From contig NZ_JAEACF010000002.1 in assembly GCF_016401385.1 (NCBI RefSeq), forward strand, positions 186,001 to 250,000: a stretch of 64,000 nucleotides of DNA, given 5' to 3'. Shown piece by piece: positions 8,460-16,340 of the stretch (within the stretch, counting starts at the first letter, position 1; the number at the start of each line of letters is the position of its first letter). This DNA is from Fictibacillus halophilus (GTDB lineage: Bacteria; Bacillota; Bacilli; Bacillales; Fictibacillaceae). A program made the position numbers and the translations under genes. The notes beneath the pieces are model-generated. The model did not search any database, was not told the origin of the DNA, and saw only the letters and a list, made by a program, of their open reading frames with translations.

Positions 8460-8842
8460 GATTGCTCCTCCTTTATTCTTTGGTGCATATCCCTGATCAT
8501 CAATACTAGTTCTTCTTCTTCGACTTGTAGCTGTACAGCTTCTTGCGCTAACTCGGTAACAAGTGAATGCAGCTTAGAACTTTTTCTTTTACCGAGGATA
8601 ATTTTTCTTGCATCCGCTGCAACAAACATCCCTAATCCCCTTTTCTTATAAAGAACGTTATCGTCTGCTAGCAAATTTATGCCTTTACCAGCGGTAGCTG
8701 GATTTACATTAAACATCTCAGCTAGTTGATATTGCGAATATATTTTTTCATCTGCTGAAATCGATTCGTTCAAGATCTCGTTCTCGAGCCATTCTGAGAT
8801 TTGAACATAAATCGGTTTCATACTATCAGCATTTAGCAGCAA
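8456..8842 (-). CDS. GntR-family repressor, YtrA subfamily
   Basis: The product is 128 residues, the short YtrA size: a winged HTH (about 10-75; YSQYQLAEMFNVNPATAGK is the recognition helix region) and only a two-helix C-terminal dimerisation arm. Translation starts at a TTG (8842), eight bases after GGAGGTG; the first ATG is 21 bases further in and too far from the site. Such regulators head and repress ABC operons, released by envelope stress or antibiotics in known cases. Here it is first in a five-gene unit (regulator, ATPase, permease, membrane protein, PLP enzyme). A palindrome overlapping its likely -10 box suggests autorepression. Confidence 0.9.
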   Translation of the reverse strand: MLLNADSMKPIYVQISEWLENEILNESISADEKIYSQYQLAEMFNVNPATAGKGINLLADDNVLYKKRGLGMFVAADARKIILGKRKSSKLHSLVTELAQEAVQLQVEEEELVLMIRDMHQRIKEEQS

Positions 8843-8867
8843 ATGTACCTCACCTCCAACTTACCAC

Positions 8868-8897
8868 TATAGTGCATTACATATGTAATGTACTATA
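8868..8897. promoter_or_regulatory. Palindromic operator at the GntR-ABC promoter
   Basis: A 30-bp inverted repeat with a perfect 16-bp core CATTACATATGTAATG (8875-8890), extended on both sides by TATAGT and ACTATA with a single mismatched pair. Reading leftward, TTGCAT at about 8914, a 17-bp spacer and TACATT form a plausible promoter whose -10 lies in the palindrome. This is the expected place for GntR autorepression. Binding itself is inferred. Confidence 0.75.
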
Positions 8898-8935
8898 TAT
8901 TTCCAATATATGCAATATGTTGTTTAGGATGACAT

Positions 8936-8965
8936 AAAAAAACAATCTCCTGTATATGGAGACTG
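8936..8965 (-). terminator. Terminator of the VWA gene
   Basis: Minus-strand hairpin ACAGTCTCC / GGAGATTGT (loop ATATACA) followed by TTTTTTTATG. Confidence 0.85.
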
Positions 8966-8978
8966 TCAGAGGGTCAGA

Positions 8979-9563
8979 TTATTTAGTTCTTCTCGTTATA
9001 ATTTCTTCACTCATCATAGAGTATAAATTTTCTACACCATCATGAGTAGCATCAAAACTAAACGCGTCTTCTTCTTTAATACCGAGATTTTGCGCTTCAG
9101 CTATAACGTCAATATTTGCACCCATAAAAATAAATTCCCAATTATATTTCTTTTGCTGATGTTCAATAAGCTTCTTTACTTTTTCGTGTGTAAATTCAGA
9201 GCTCGCGTTTTCCATTCCATCTGTCGTAATAACAAAGATCACTTTACCTGGCCTATCGTTTTGTTCAGTGCGTGATAGCCTGTAGCCAACATCCAAAATG
9301 GTTTTGCCTACAGCATCCAAAAGCGCTGTAGTTCCACGTACATAATAATCCTCGCTCGTTAACTGGACTTGTTCTGCTGGTACACCGTTCCATAGAATTT
9401 CATACTGATCATCAAATAAAACGGTCGTAAGAAGTGTTTTTCCCTTCCGTTCAACTTGCCTCGCAACAAATGAGTTAAATCCTCCAATCGTGTCCTTCTC
9501 CAGCCCTGACATCGAACCGCTTCGATCAAGCAAAGATACGATTTCTGTTACATTTTTGTTCAC
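8979..9563 (-). CDS. VWA (von Willebrand factor A) domain protein
   Basis: The product is 194 residues, essentially one VWA domain. The metal-binding MIDAS motif is intact: DRSGSM (about residue 12), Thr in RGTTALLDA and Asp in TTDGMEN. There is no signal peptide, so it is cytoplasmic. I chose GTG at 9563 (preceded by GGGAG) because the longer frame from a TTG at 9620 would include a TATAAT box at 9602-9597 that looks like the promoter of this gene. Relatives occur in tellurite-resistance (TerY-like) and AAA-ATPase chelatase systems, where VWA proteins act as metal-dependent adaptors. No such partner is adjacent; the only neighbour is the divergent HTH protein. Partner and function unknown. 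Confidence 0.82.
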   Translation of the reverse strand: MNKNVTEIVSLLDRSGSMSGLEKDTIGGFNSFVARQVERKGKTLLTTVLFDDQYEILWNGVPAEQVQLTSEDYYVRGTTALLDAVGKTILDVGYRLSRTEQNDRPGKVIFVITTDGMENASSEFTHEKVKKLIEHQQKKYNWEFIFMGANIDVIAEAQNLGIKEEDAFSFDATHDGVENLYSMMSEEIITRRTK

Positions 9564-9583
9564 CCTTAACCATCTCCCAACAT

Positions 9584-9602
9584 TTGTCATGCTATAATTA
9601 TA
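9584..9602. promoter_or_regulatory. Overlapping divergent -10 elements between the VWA and HTH genes
   Basis: TATAAT occurs on the plus strand at 9593-9598 with an extended TG upstream (TGCTATAAT), and on the minus strand at 9602-9597. The two hexamers share two base pairs, so RNA polymerase could probably occupy only one direction at a time. The -35 boxes are weak on both sides. Confidence 0.5.
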
Positions 9603-9660
9603 GCTAGAATGATTCAGCAAATGGTCGCCTGTGAAGCGACATTTTAGGAGGTGGTCGGAT

Positions 9661-10161
9661 ATGCTTGATCAAAAGCTTTTGTTAGAATTAGAAAGCTACC
9701 TGAATGATTATTTCATAATGGAATTAGAAGTTTGTCATTCTCCCAAAATGATGGAGGAATGTTTAGAAGAAAACAGTCTCCGCTTTGAGTTAGATGCGTT
9801 TATTCATCAAAACAAAAAGCCAACTTTACAGGAAAAACTTTTTCAACTGATTGATGAAAAAGGTGTGACCGACGCAGATGTTTATAAGAAAGCCGGTTTA
9901 GATCGAAAGCACTTTTCTAAGATTCGCTCTAAATCAGATTACCGACCAAAGAAAAATACGATTCTTGCGCTGGCTCTTGGTTTGGAATTGGACGAAGATG
10001 ACACAGAAGAGCTTCTGGAAAGTGCAGGATACTCACTATCTTTCAGCGATACAAACGACTTAATCTTTAAGTTTTTTATTAATAAAAAAATCTATGATAT
10101 AGATGCTGTCAATGAGTACCTGGTGTATTTCAGCTTAAAGCCAATTGGGAGTACCATATAA
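9661..10161 (+). CDS. Helix-turn-helix (XRE-like) protein paired with the VWA protein
   Basis: The product is 166 residues from ATG at 9661, which follows AGGAGGTGG. Residues ~60-130 contain a CI/XRE-like helical domain (ADVYKKAGLDRKHFSKIRSK, then NTILALALGLELDEDDTEEL). The C-terminal ~40 residues (FFINKKIYDIDAVNEYLVYF) are helical and conserved-looking. The N-terminal ~55 residues carry acidic helices. The pairing of this kind of HTH protein with a VWA protein recurs in Firmicutes (recollection). It is divergent from the VWA gene with overlapping -10 boxes, so it may regulate the pair; this is inference. Confidence 0.78.
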   Translation: MLDQKLLLELESYLNDYFIMELEVCHSPKMMEECLEENSLRFELDAFIHQNKKPTLQEKLFQLIDEKGVTDADVYKKAGLDRKHFSKIRSKSDYRPKKNTILALALGLELDEDDTEELLESAGYSLSFSDTNDLIFKFFINKKIYDIDAVNEYLVYFSLKPIGSTI

Positions 10162-10197
10162 AAAGACAACTCACTTAAGTGGAAGTTGTCTTTTTTC
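10162..10197. terminator. Bidirectional terminator between HTH gene and DAO-family gene
   Basis: AAAAGACAACT / AAGTTGTCTTTTTT arms around CACTTAAGTGG; T-runs on both strands serve the two convergent genes. Confidence 0.85.
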
Positions 10198-10204
10198 ATA
10201 GCCA

Positions 10205-11317
10205 TTATTCAATTGCACCAGATACATCATAGTTAGATATATCTAGTTCTGTAGATTTTCCTAATGCAAGCTTCGCAAGTTCAGCACCTAAGTAAGGTCC
10301 ACTTGTAAGCCCTGATGCACCAAGGCCGTTCGCGACCAAGATGTTATTAAAATTAGGAAGCGGTCCGATTACTGGTAAAAAACCTGGCGTGAACGGTCGG
10401 AAACCTACTCTTGTTTCAAGAAGTGATCCTTCTGACAGGCCAGGTGCGACAGCTAAAGCTTTTGAGAGTATGTCATGAATACCGCCTGCCGTTACCCGGT
10501 TATCAAAACCTGCCTCATCTTCGTGTGTAGCTCCTACGACTACACGATCATCAAAAGTGAGAATGTACTGATTTGTAGGCGGCATCACCACTGGCCAATC
10601 AGCTGTTTCTGTTTTTGGCAACTCCAAGTGGATAATCTGCGCTTTTTGTGGAGTTACTTTAAAGTTGATCCCGAGTGGCTTTAAAATCTCATTCGACCAT
10701 GCTCCTGCTGTTATGATGATTTGATCAGCAAGGATTGTTTGGCCGTTAACAGAAACACCAGAAACCTTGTTTCCTTCATGAAAAAGGGCGGCATTACCTT
10801 GAAAAATCTGCACTCCATTTTTCTTAGCTCCATTCAACAGAGCGTCACGCATCGCTCTTCCGTTTACACGAGCACCACCACTTACAAAGACCGAACCGAA
10901 TTCGACTGATAAGGGTGGAAAGCGTTTCTTCGTTTCTTCAGGAGAAAGAATTGTGATCTCCCCGATTTCCGGTGCTTCTTTTCTACGTTTCAAAGCACGT
11001 TCTGCCATTTTTTCAAGTTTATCAGGATCTGCATGTAAGCTCAGTGTACCTACACGTTTGTAACCCGTATCGGTTTCACCGTCTTCTTCAAGCATCTTTA
11101 TGAGTTCAGGATAATACCGCGCTCCGCCTTTTGCTAACTGATACCAGGCTTTGTTACGGCGCTGAGATAGCCACGGACACACGATGCCTGCTGCTGCATC
11201 CGTCGCTTGTCCCTTATCTTTTCTATCGATTAATAGAACCTCTACATCAGATTTACTAAGATGATAAGCGGTAGACGCTCCTAAAATTCCAGCTCCGATA
11301 ACAATTATTTTTTTCAT
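10205..11317 (-). CDS. FAD-dependent amine/D-amino-acid oxidase family oxidoreductase
   Basis: The product is 370 residues with the dinucleotide-binding motif VIGAGILGASTAYHLS at the N-terminus followed by the ribose-binding acid in LLIDR. The FAD domain continues with GIVCPWLSQRR and ends with the C-terminal flavin-contact region NNILVANGLGASGLTSGPYL typical of the DAO superfamily (glycine oxidase, sarcosine oxidase, DadA). The middle holds the substrate domain (PQKAQIIHLEL; YILTFDDRVVVGATHEDEAG). The exact amine substrate cannot be read from sequence. It stands alone on the minus strand, with a weak ribosome binding site before the ATG. A D-amino acid or secondary-amine oxidase is most likely. 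Confidence 0.85.
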   Translation of the reverse strand: MKKIIVIGAGILGASTAYHLSKSDVEVLLIDRKDKGQATDAAAGIVCPWLSQRRNKAWYQLAKGGARYYPELIKMLEEDGETDTGYKRVGTLSLHADPDKLEKMAERALKRRKEAPEIGEITILSPEETKKRFPPLSVEFGSVFVSGGARVNGRAMRDALLNGAKKNGVQIFQGNAALFHEGNKVSGVSVNGQTILADQIIITAGAWSNEILKPLGINFKVTPQKAQIIHLELPKTETADWPVVMPPTNQYILTFDDRVVVGATHEDEAGFDNRVTAGGIHDILSKALAVAPGLSEGSLLETRVGFRPFTPGFLPVIGPLPNFNNILVANGLGASGLTSGPYLGAELAKLALGKSTELDISNYDVSGAIE

Positions 11318-11380
11318 ATTTCAACATCCCTACTATCCCGTATATATATGTATCTAACTATAGTATTTTCTTAAACAAAA

Positions 11381-11411
11381 CTCAAAAAACCCTGACTTTT
11401 CATCAGGGTTT
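11381..11411 (-). terminator. Terminator of the SDR gene
   Basis: AAACCCTGA / TCAGGGTTT arms with a seven-base loop, followed on the minus strand by TTTGAGTTTTG. Confidence 0.85.
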
Positions 11412-11429
11412 CATAAGATATGGACTACT

Positions 11430-12215
11430 TTATATTTTCAGTTCCCAACGTTCTTTCTCCGTTTTCTTTAACTGTTCTTCTACTTCTTGTGGATGAACAG
11501 TTCGGAAATGGTGTTCTTCGGCCGGGATGATTTCAATCATTTTCTCAATCATGTCCTCTGGATCATATTGATTCTTCAGCTGCTCTTCTTGCTTCTTCAT
11601 ATCTTCTTTTCTTGTAAAATTCTTTTCAGGATCATACCATTTGTATTTTTCTTCTGCACTTCGATCATTGAAGCCTGTCGCATAAGCACCTGGATTGATC
11701 GTTGCCACTTTGACACCGAACTCTTGGAGTTCAGCCTGCATCGTTTGAGCAATTCCTTCAATCGCATGCTTTGTTGCCGTATATGGTCCAACATATGGTG
11801 TTGCTGATATACCTGCCATAGAACTCAAAAAGATAATTTTCCCGCTTCGTTTTTCGACGAATTTTTTCGCTGCAAGCTGAACGGATTCTAGCGTAGCAAA
11901 TACGTTCACCTCAAATAAAGCACGAACACGGTCCATCGGAACTTCAGCTAATGGACCTCCCTCATTAATCGCTGCATTGGCTACAAATATATCAAAGTCA
12001 TACTTTTCTATCTGTTCTAGATCTCGTTCATTTGTAATATCAAGTTTGAACACCTCTATTTCAAGACCTAGATCCTTTGATTCTTCTAAAAGTGCTGTTT
12101 TTTGTGAAGTGGTTTCAGTTGTAGCAATAATTGCATGTCCTTTTTTAGCGAGTCCGATAGCCGTACCTTTTCCTAATCCGCTTCCTGCACCTGTTATAAA
12201 AATCGTTTTGCTCAT
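11430..12215 (-). CDS. Short-chain dehydrogenase/reductase (SDR)
   Basis: A classical SDR of 261 residues: cofactor motif ITGAGSGLGKG at residues 6-16, NAA in VANAAINEG, catalytic Ser in IFLSSMAG and YTATK with the YxxxK pair near residue 153. The C-terminal ~40 residues are unusually charged (REDMKKQEEQLKNQYD), longer than the minimal SDR. The ATG follows AGGAGGCAG. Substrate unknown; an NADP preference cannot be decided here. It is a single-gene unit with its own terminator. Confidence 0.88.
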   Translation of the reverse strand: MSKTIFITGAGSGLGKGTAIGLAKKGHAIIATTETTSQKTALLEESKDLGLEIEVFKLDITNERDLEQIEKYDFDIFVANAAINEGGPLAEVPMDRVRALFEVNVFATLESVQLAAKKFVEKRSGKIIFLSSMAGISATPYVGPYTATKHAIEGIAQTMQAELQEFGVKVATINPGAYATGFNDRSAEEKYKWYDPEKNFTRKEDMKKQEEQLKNQYDPEDMIEKMIEIIPAEEHHFRTVHPQEVEEQLKKTEKERWELKI

Positions 12216-12293
12216 TAAATCTGCCTCCTAGTTGAATGTCTACTCTTATGTCTTCCCACACCTGTTGAAAGTAAACTTTGTTGTGTTCACAAA

Positions 12294-12319
12294 CAAAAAA
12301 AGCAGGATCAGCTCCTGCT
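12294..12319 (-). terminator. Terminator of the OYE-family gene
   Basis: AGCAGGA / TCCTGCT arms with a short loop, then TTTTTTTGTTTG on the minus strand. Confidence 0.85.
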
Positions 12320-12334
12320 TTTTCTTATCTTTTA

Positions 12335-13453
12335 TTAAACCCCTGGGAACCATCCTGGTGCGTTCAAGACTGCGTTCCACAACGGATCTGGTACTACAAG
12401 TTCATCTTGCTTTGATTTATCAAGTTTCGTTACGATTTCAGACTCTTTGCCTTGTTTAATCTTCTGTACCCAGTCTGGATCAATAATCAGTTCACGCCCT
12501 AAAGCAATGAATGGCACTCCTGATTCCAATGCTTTTATCGCATCATCTGCCGTATAGATAGAGCCTACTCCCATAACGGGTACACGGTCGCCCACTCTTT
12601 CGTTAATAATCTCAATGCGTGAACGTGTATCTTCAACGCCTCGTCTAGGTTCAGACCAGAAATCCATTACTGAAACATGAAGATAATCTAATTTCTTAGC
12701 ACTAAGTGCATCAACAAGCGCTAACGTATCAGACATCGTAATTCCTGGTGTTTCAGGTTCTTCTGGTGAGAAGCGGTAGCCTACGATGAATGAGTCATCT
12801 GCATATTCAGCTACTGCTTTTTTCACTGAGTCTAAAACCGCTAAAGGAAACGCCATACGTTTTTCTAATGAGCCTCCCCATTGATCTTCACGGCGATTTG
12901 CGTGTGGAGAAAAGAACTGCTGAATCAGATAGCCGTTTGCTCCGTGAATCTCAACACCGTCATAACCTGCTTCAATCGCACGTCTTGTTGTTTCACCAAA
13001 ATCACGAATGATAGAAGATACTTCTTCTGAAGTTAGTTCGCGGGGCACGGGTTTTCCTTCTGCAGAAGGAATATTGCTCGCACTCACAACATCTCCGTTT
13101 GGAACAAGCTCAGGCGGCACTTCGCGACCACCATGGAAGATTTGTAGAATTGCTTTTGATCCTTTTGCTTTTATGGCAGACGCTAAGCGGCGAAGACTTG
13201 GAATCATGTCATCATTATCTCCAGCGAATTCTCCAGGGAATCCCTTACCGTTAGCCGTCACGTTCGTACAAGCCGTGATAACCATTCCAACACCTTCAGA
13301 ACGGCGCTCGTAGTAACGAATTTCTTCATCTGTCACAGTACCATCTTCGTTTGATGAAAAATTTGTCATCGGTGCCATGACAACACGGTTCTTAAGTTCA
13401 ACGCCGTTTTTAAAACGATAAGATTCAAACAATGGTGCATACTTTTTATTCAT
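12335..13453 (-). CDS. NADH-dependent flavin oxidoreductase, Old Yellow Enzyme family (YqiG-like)
   Basis: An FMN-binding TIM barrel of 372 residues. Family motifs: VVMAPMTNFSS at the first FMN strand, ILQIFHGGRE with the His-Gly-Gly substrate region, GYDGVEIHGANGYLIQQFFS and the arginine-rich FSPHANRREDQWGGS loop, and VMGVGSIYTADDAIKAL phosphate-binding loop near residue 310. OYE-family enzymes reduce activated alkenes, quinones or nitro compounds using NAD(P)H. It resembles YqiG of B. subtilis in length and order of motifs. The ATG follows AGGTGG. It is transcribed alone. Confidence 0.88.
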   Translation of the reverse strand: MNKKYAPLFESYRFKNGVELKNRVVMAPMTNFSSNEDGTVTDEEIRYYERRSEGVGMVITACTNVTANGKGFPGEFAGDNDDMIPSLRRLASAIKAKGSKAILQIFHGGREVPPELVPNGDVVSASNIPSAEGKPVPRELTSEEVSSIIRDFGETTRRAIEAGYDGVEIHGANGYLIQQFFSPHANRREDQWGGSLEKRMAFPLAVLDSVKKAVAEYADDSFIVGYRFSPEEPETPGITMSDTLALVDALSAKKLDYLHVSVMDFWSEPRRGVEDTRSRIEIINERVGDRVPVMGVGSIYTADDAIKALESGVPFIALGRELIIDPDWVQKIKQGKESEIVTKLDKSKQDELVVPDPLWNAVLNAPGWFPGV

Positions 13454-13540
13454 GTTAGTCTTTCCACCTCTTTATTTTTATTGGGCTGTTTTTTCAAATA
13501 GTTTATGCTTTTATCATTATTTCTTAAAACTTCTATGAAA

Positions 13541-13672
13541 GTTGATTGTAGTGCAAGATGCGAGACTCCTGGGGGATTAGTGGGACAGGTGAGACTCTTA
13601 ACAGCGCAGAGCGCTAAGAGGCTCACCGCACGCCCCCCGGAAAGCGAGCATTCTGGAACGGAAATCAACTAC
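13541..13672 (+). repeat. Structured ~130-nt intergenic element, copy A
   Basis: The element begins GTTGATT and ends AATCAAC. Nested inside are TCCTGGGGG pairing with CCCCCGGA, and an inner hairpin with arms GTGAG-CTCTTA and TAAGAG-CTCAC. Copies B (48876-49003) and C (63176-63306, opposite strand) share the same architecture. Located between divergent OYE and tspO genes. The reading frames across it are by-products of the repeat. Confidence 0.85.
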
Positions 13673-13865
13673 ATACATTACTATCTATGAAATAGCCCTA
13701 ATTATAACTTTCTTTTTTAAAGTAACTATTATAATAATACCCTCAGTTTCCAAATGCAAAAAATACGCTTGTGGTTTTAAGAATAATTTAAAAAGGGAAC
13801 AGTATACTTCTAAGAAATATAGACAACTACTTGCACGATTTCCACTACAACACAGGAGGTAAGTC

Positions 13866-14324
13866 ATGAAAAAATCCAGTATAGTCGTCTTTGTCATTAT
13901 CTTTGCCCTGTTCTATGTTTCCAGTTTTCTATTTCCGGTCGATCGCGAGTGGTATGATGCATTAAATAAACCCTCATGGACTCCATCAGGACAAACAATC
14001 GGCATTATATGGGCTGTTTTGTTCTTTTTAATCGCACTATCAGCTACACTTATCTACAATCAATATGGCTTTAAACCAATTGGCTATTGGGTTCTATTTG
14101 CCATCAACTATGTTTTCAACCAAGCTTTCGGTTATTTTCAGTTTACACAAAAAGATTTATTCGCAGCGAGCATCGATGCACTATTGATTGCGGTGACCAC
14201 TTTACTTTTAGTCATCTATGCATATCGTTTAAGAAAAGTTTCAGGATGGCTCCTTATCCCTTATCTTCTCTGGAGTTCATTTGCTACCTACTTATCATGG
14301 ACGATCTACAGCATGAACGCTTAA
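13866..14324 (+). CDS. tspO: TspO/MBR family membrane protein
   Basis: The product is 152 residues with five membrane segments, the TspO topology. Family signatures are WYDALNKPSWTPSG near residue 30 (conserved Trp and Pro) and the late LIPYLLWSSFATYLSWTIY with the W-x-x-F-A-x-Y-L motif. Bacterial TspO proteins bind tetrapyrroles and can photo-oxidise protoporphyrin IX; the B. cereus protein has been studied for this. The ATG follows CACAGGAGGTAAGTC. It is monocistronic and followed by a bidirectional terminator. Confidence 0.93.
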   Translation: MKKSSIVVFVIIFALFYVSSFLFPVDREWYDALNKPSWTPSGQTIGIIWAVLFFLIALSATLIYNQYGFKPIGYWVLFAINYVFNQAFGYFQFTQKDLFAASIDALLIAVTTLLLVIYAYRLRKVSGWLLIPYLLWSSFATYLSWTIYSMNA

Positions 14325-14340
14325 ACAAAAGTGTAAACAA

Positions 14341-14376
14341 AAAAGAGCTAACCTTTTTCAGAAGGCTAGCTCTCTT
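14341..14376. terminator. Bidirectional terminator after tspO
   Basis: AGAGCTA / TAGCTCT arms plus inner CCTT / AAGG, with A-run on the left and T-run on the right; serves tspO and the convergent FG-GAP-like gene. Confidence 0.85.
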
Positions 14377-14379
14377 TTA

Positions 14380-15093
14380 TTATGTTCCAGAAATCGCCAC
14401 GTATTGATTCTGAAGAACAAATCGATTGTTCTTCCATCCTAGCGTGTTCACCACATACCCTAGAGCGTCTGCATTATATAACCCTGCGATCTTTTGATAA
14501 GCAGAAAGTTCGTAAACGCCATTATAATCAAAATCGATGGGATATAGACCGCTTAATGGATTCACAAAGCCGGTAATTGGTTTCTTCAGTTTTCCGTTCA
14601 CATCATATATTTCATTTAAATACGCTTTATCTCGCTTTGATATATCAATGATATACGTCTGCCTATTACGCTTACTTACAACTCGAACTTTGTAGTTATT
14701 CTCATAGATCACATCATATTCATAAGCAGCATTGTAAGCATTGAAATTAAACATTTCCTGCGGTGTGTTCCCTAAAAACGAGTACACATAATGATACATG
14801 AATCCCCCGCTGCCGCCAGAATTGATGCTGACCAACACATCTGAAACACCGTTACCTGTAAAATCTCCTAAAAACAAAGTGGGATTGTATCCGGCATTGT
14901 CAGAAAGAGGTACTCTTGTCTGAGCCCCTGTTCTTCCATTCTTCACATAAAGCGTAATGTTTTCAATAAATGGGCTGTCCTGACTCTTTGTACCTGTTAG
15001 ATATACATCATCTGGTACACGATCTCCAGTCACATCTCCCTTAGCGAACGCAACAACACTCGGAGTTACTCGATGATTGTAAGGGTTATACAT
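14380..15093 (-). CDS. FG-GAP/VCBS-like repeat protein, no signal peptide
   Basis: The product is 237 residues. Three calcium-loop-like blades are visible: AKGDVTGDRVPDDVYLTG (about 18), LGDFTGNGVSDVLVSINSGG (about 74) and PIDFDYNGVYELSAY (about 188). These Asp/Gly loops are as in beta-propeller FG-GAP repeats. The N-terminus MYNPYNHRVTPSV has no signal peptide or membrane segment, so the protein is either cytoplasmic or deposited without Sec export, for example on the spore surface (inference). The ATG follows AAGGAGCA. Similar proteins are common, uncharacterised products in Bacillaceae. Confidence 0.75.
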   Translation of the reverse strand: MYNPYNHRVTPSVVAFAKGDVTGDRVPDDVYLTGTKSQDSPFIENITLYVKNGRTGAQTRVPLSDNAGYNPTLFLGDFTGNGVSDVLVSINSGGSGGFMYHYVYSFLGNTPQEMFNFNAYNAAYEYDVIYENNYKVRVVSKRNRQTYIIDISKRDKAYLNEIYDVNGKLKKPITGFVNPLSGLYPIDFDYNGVYELSAYQKIAGLYNADALGYVVNTLGWKNNRFVLQNQYVAISGT

Positions 15094-15222
15094 AACATGC
15101 TCCTTGTTAGATAGAGTTTACTACCATGTTATGGGCACCTGACGAGAATGACACAATACTTTATTCAACAAAAAAAGCCCCGGGACCTATGGAGATCATT
15201 CCACTACTTCACGGAGACTGGT

Positions 15223-16317
15223 TTATTGCTGATATTGATAAACATCACTTCTAGAATGAAATCCGTCTTTAATAATCGTTTCGTCAATATTCTCTTTATC
15301 CACCGCGATTGGAGACAACAAAACAGACGGAACCTCAATTTTACCATTGTTTATCTTTCGTTCTGTTTTTATCGTTTCACCTTTTGCCATCTTCACTGCC
15401 AATTCTGCCGCTTTTTCTGATAAAGCCTGAATCGGTTTATACACCGTCATCACTTGCGTTCCTCGTACAATCCGCTGCACCCCAGCAAGCTCCGCATCTT
15501 GTCCTGAGACCGGAATTTTCCCAGCGAGACCTTGTGCTTCAAGCGCTTGTATGACACCACCCGCAGTGGCATCGTTTGCTGCAATTACAGCATTGATCTC
15601 ATTTTTGTTAGCTTTTAGTGCAGACTCCATATTCTTAAAGGCATTAGCAGGCGTCCAGTCTTTAGACCATTGATCGTAAACAACCGTGATAACTCCTTTA
15701 TCAATTAAAGGCTGCAGAACTCGAAATACGCCTTTTTTGAACAGATGAGCATTGTTATCCGTTTCAGCTCCTCCTATATATACGTACTTTCCATTCGGAA
15801 CAAGCTTAGTTATCGCTCGGGCTTGTAGCTCGCCTACCTTTTCGTTATCAAATGATACATACATATCAAGGTCAGCATTCTTGACTAGGCGGTCGTATGC
15901 CATCACCTTTATCCCTGCTGAGTGTGCTTTCTTGACGATCGTCGCCATAGCTTCAGCGTTATGAGGAACAACAACAAGAAGGTCGACCTCATTATGGATA
16001 AGCGTTTCAGCTTGTGCAATCTGCAAAGAATCATCACCGTTAGCAGCGAGAATCTCTACCTCTGCTCCTAGATTCTCTACTGCTTTTTTGAAGAGCTCTT
16101 TATCTTTTAGCCACCGTTCTTCCAACAAAGTATCCATGGAAAAACCAATCTTAATCTTTTCCTCGTTTACTGACGCGCTGTCTAGCTTTTCACTTTTAGA
16201 AGGAATCGCTTTTCCTAGTGTCTCATTACTCGGACTGTTTTTTTCACACCCTGATGTGACACATATCAAACTTATGATTAACAAAATGAGGCTTACACGA
16301 TTTATGATTCTTCTCAT
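15223..16317 (-). CDS. xylF: XylF-like D-xylose/sugar-binding lipoprotein
   Basis: A periplasmic-binding-protein type I lipoprotein of 364 residues. Start is ATG 16317 after AAAGGAG; an ATG at 16344 lacks a site. The signal ends at VTSGCEK, giving a lipobox Cys near residue 23. The mature domain begins KIGFSMDTLLEERWLKDKEL and contains IKVMAYDRLVKNADLDMYVS, YIGGAETDNNAHLFKKGV and IPVSGQDAELAGVQRIV, all close to the XylF pattern. It lies 23 bp downstream of the response regulator, so it is the last gene of the sensor operon. It has no adjacent transporter of its own and may serve the MmsA/MmsB system upstream or act as a second sensor. Xylose as ligand is inferred from motif similarity only. 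Confidence 0.85.
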   Translation of the reverse strand: MRRIINRVSLILLIISLICVTSGCEKNSPSNETLGKAIPSKSEKLDSASVNEEKIKIGFSMDTLLEERWLKDKELFKKAVENLGAEVEILAANGDDSLQIAQAETLIHNEVDLLVVVPHNAEAMATIVKKAHSAGIKVMAYDRLVKNADLDMYVSFDNEKVGELQARAITKLVPNGKYVYIGGAETDNNAHLFKKGVFRVLQPLIDKGVITVVYDQWSKDWTPANAFKNMESALKANKNEINAVIAANDATAGGVIQALEAQGLAGKIPVSGQDAELAGVQRIVRGTQVMTVYKPIQALSEKAAELAVKMAKGETIKTERKINNGKIEVPSVLLSPIAVDKENIDETIIKDGFHSRSDVYQYQQ

Positions 16318-16340
16318 GAACGATGCTCCTTTACGTGCCT

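Noticed and set aside
13450..13690. Reading frames on both strands across repeat copy A
   Set aside because: They lie in the structured repeat; near-identical peptides arise from copies B and C, there is no ribosome binding site, and conservation is explained by base pairing.
15094..15222. Terminator of the XylF-like gene at the GCCCCGGG / T-run
   Set aside because: A T-run follows a GC-rich stretch, but I could not draw a stable stem with matching arms.
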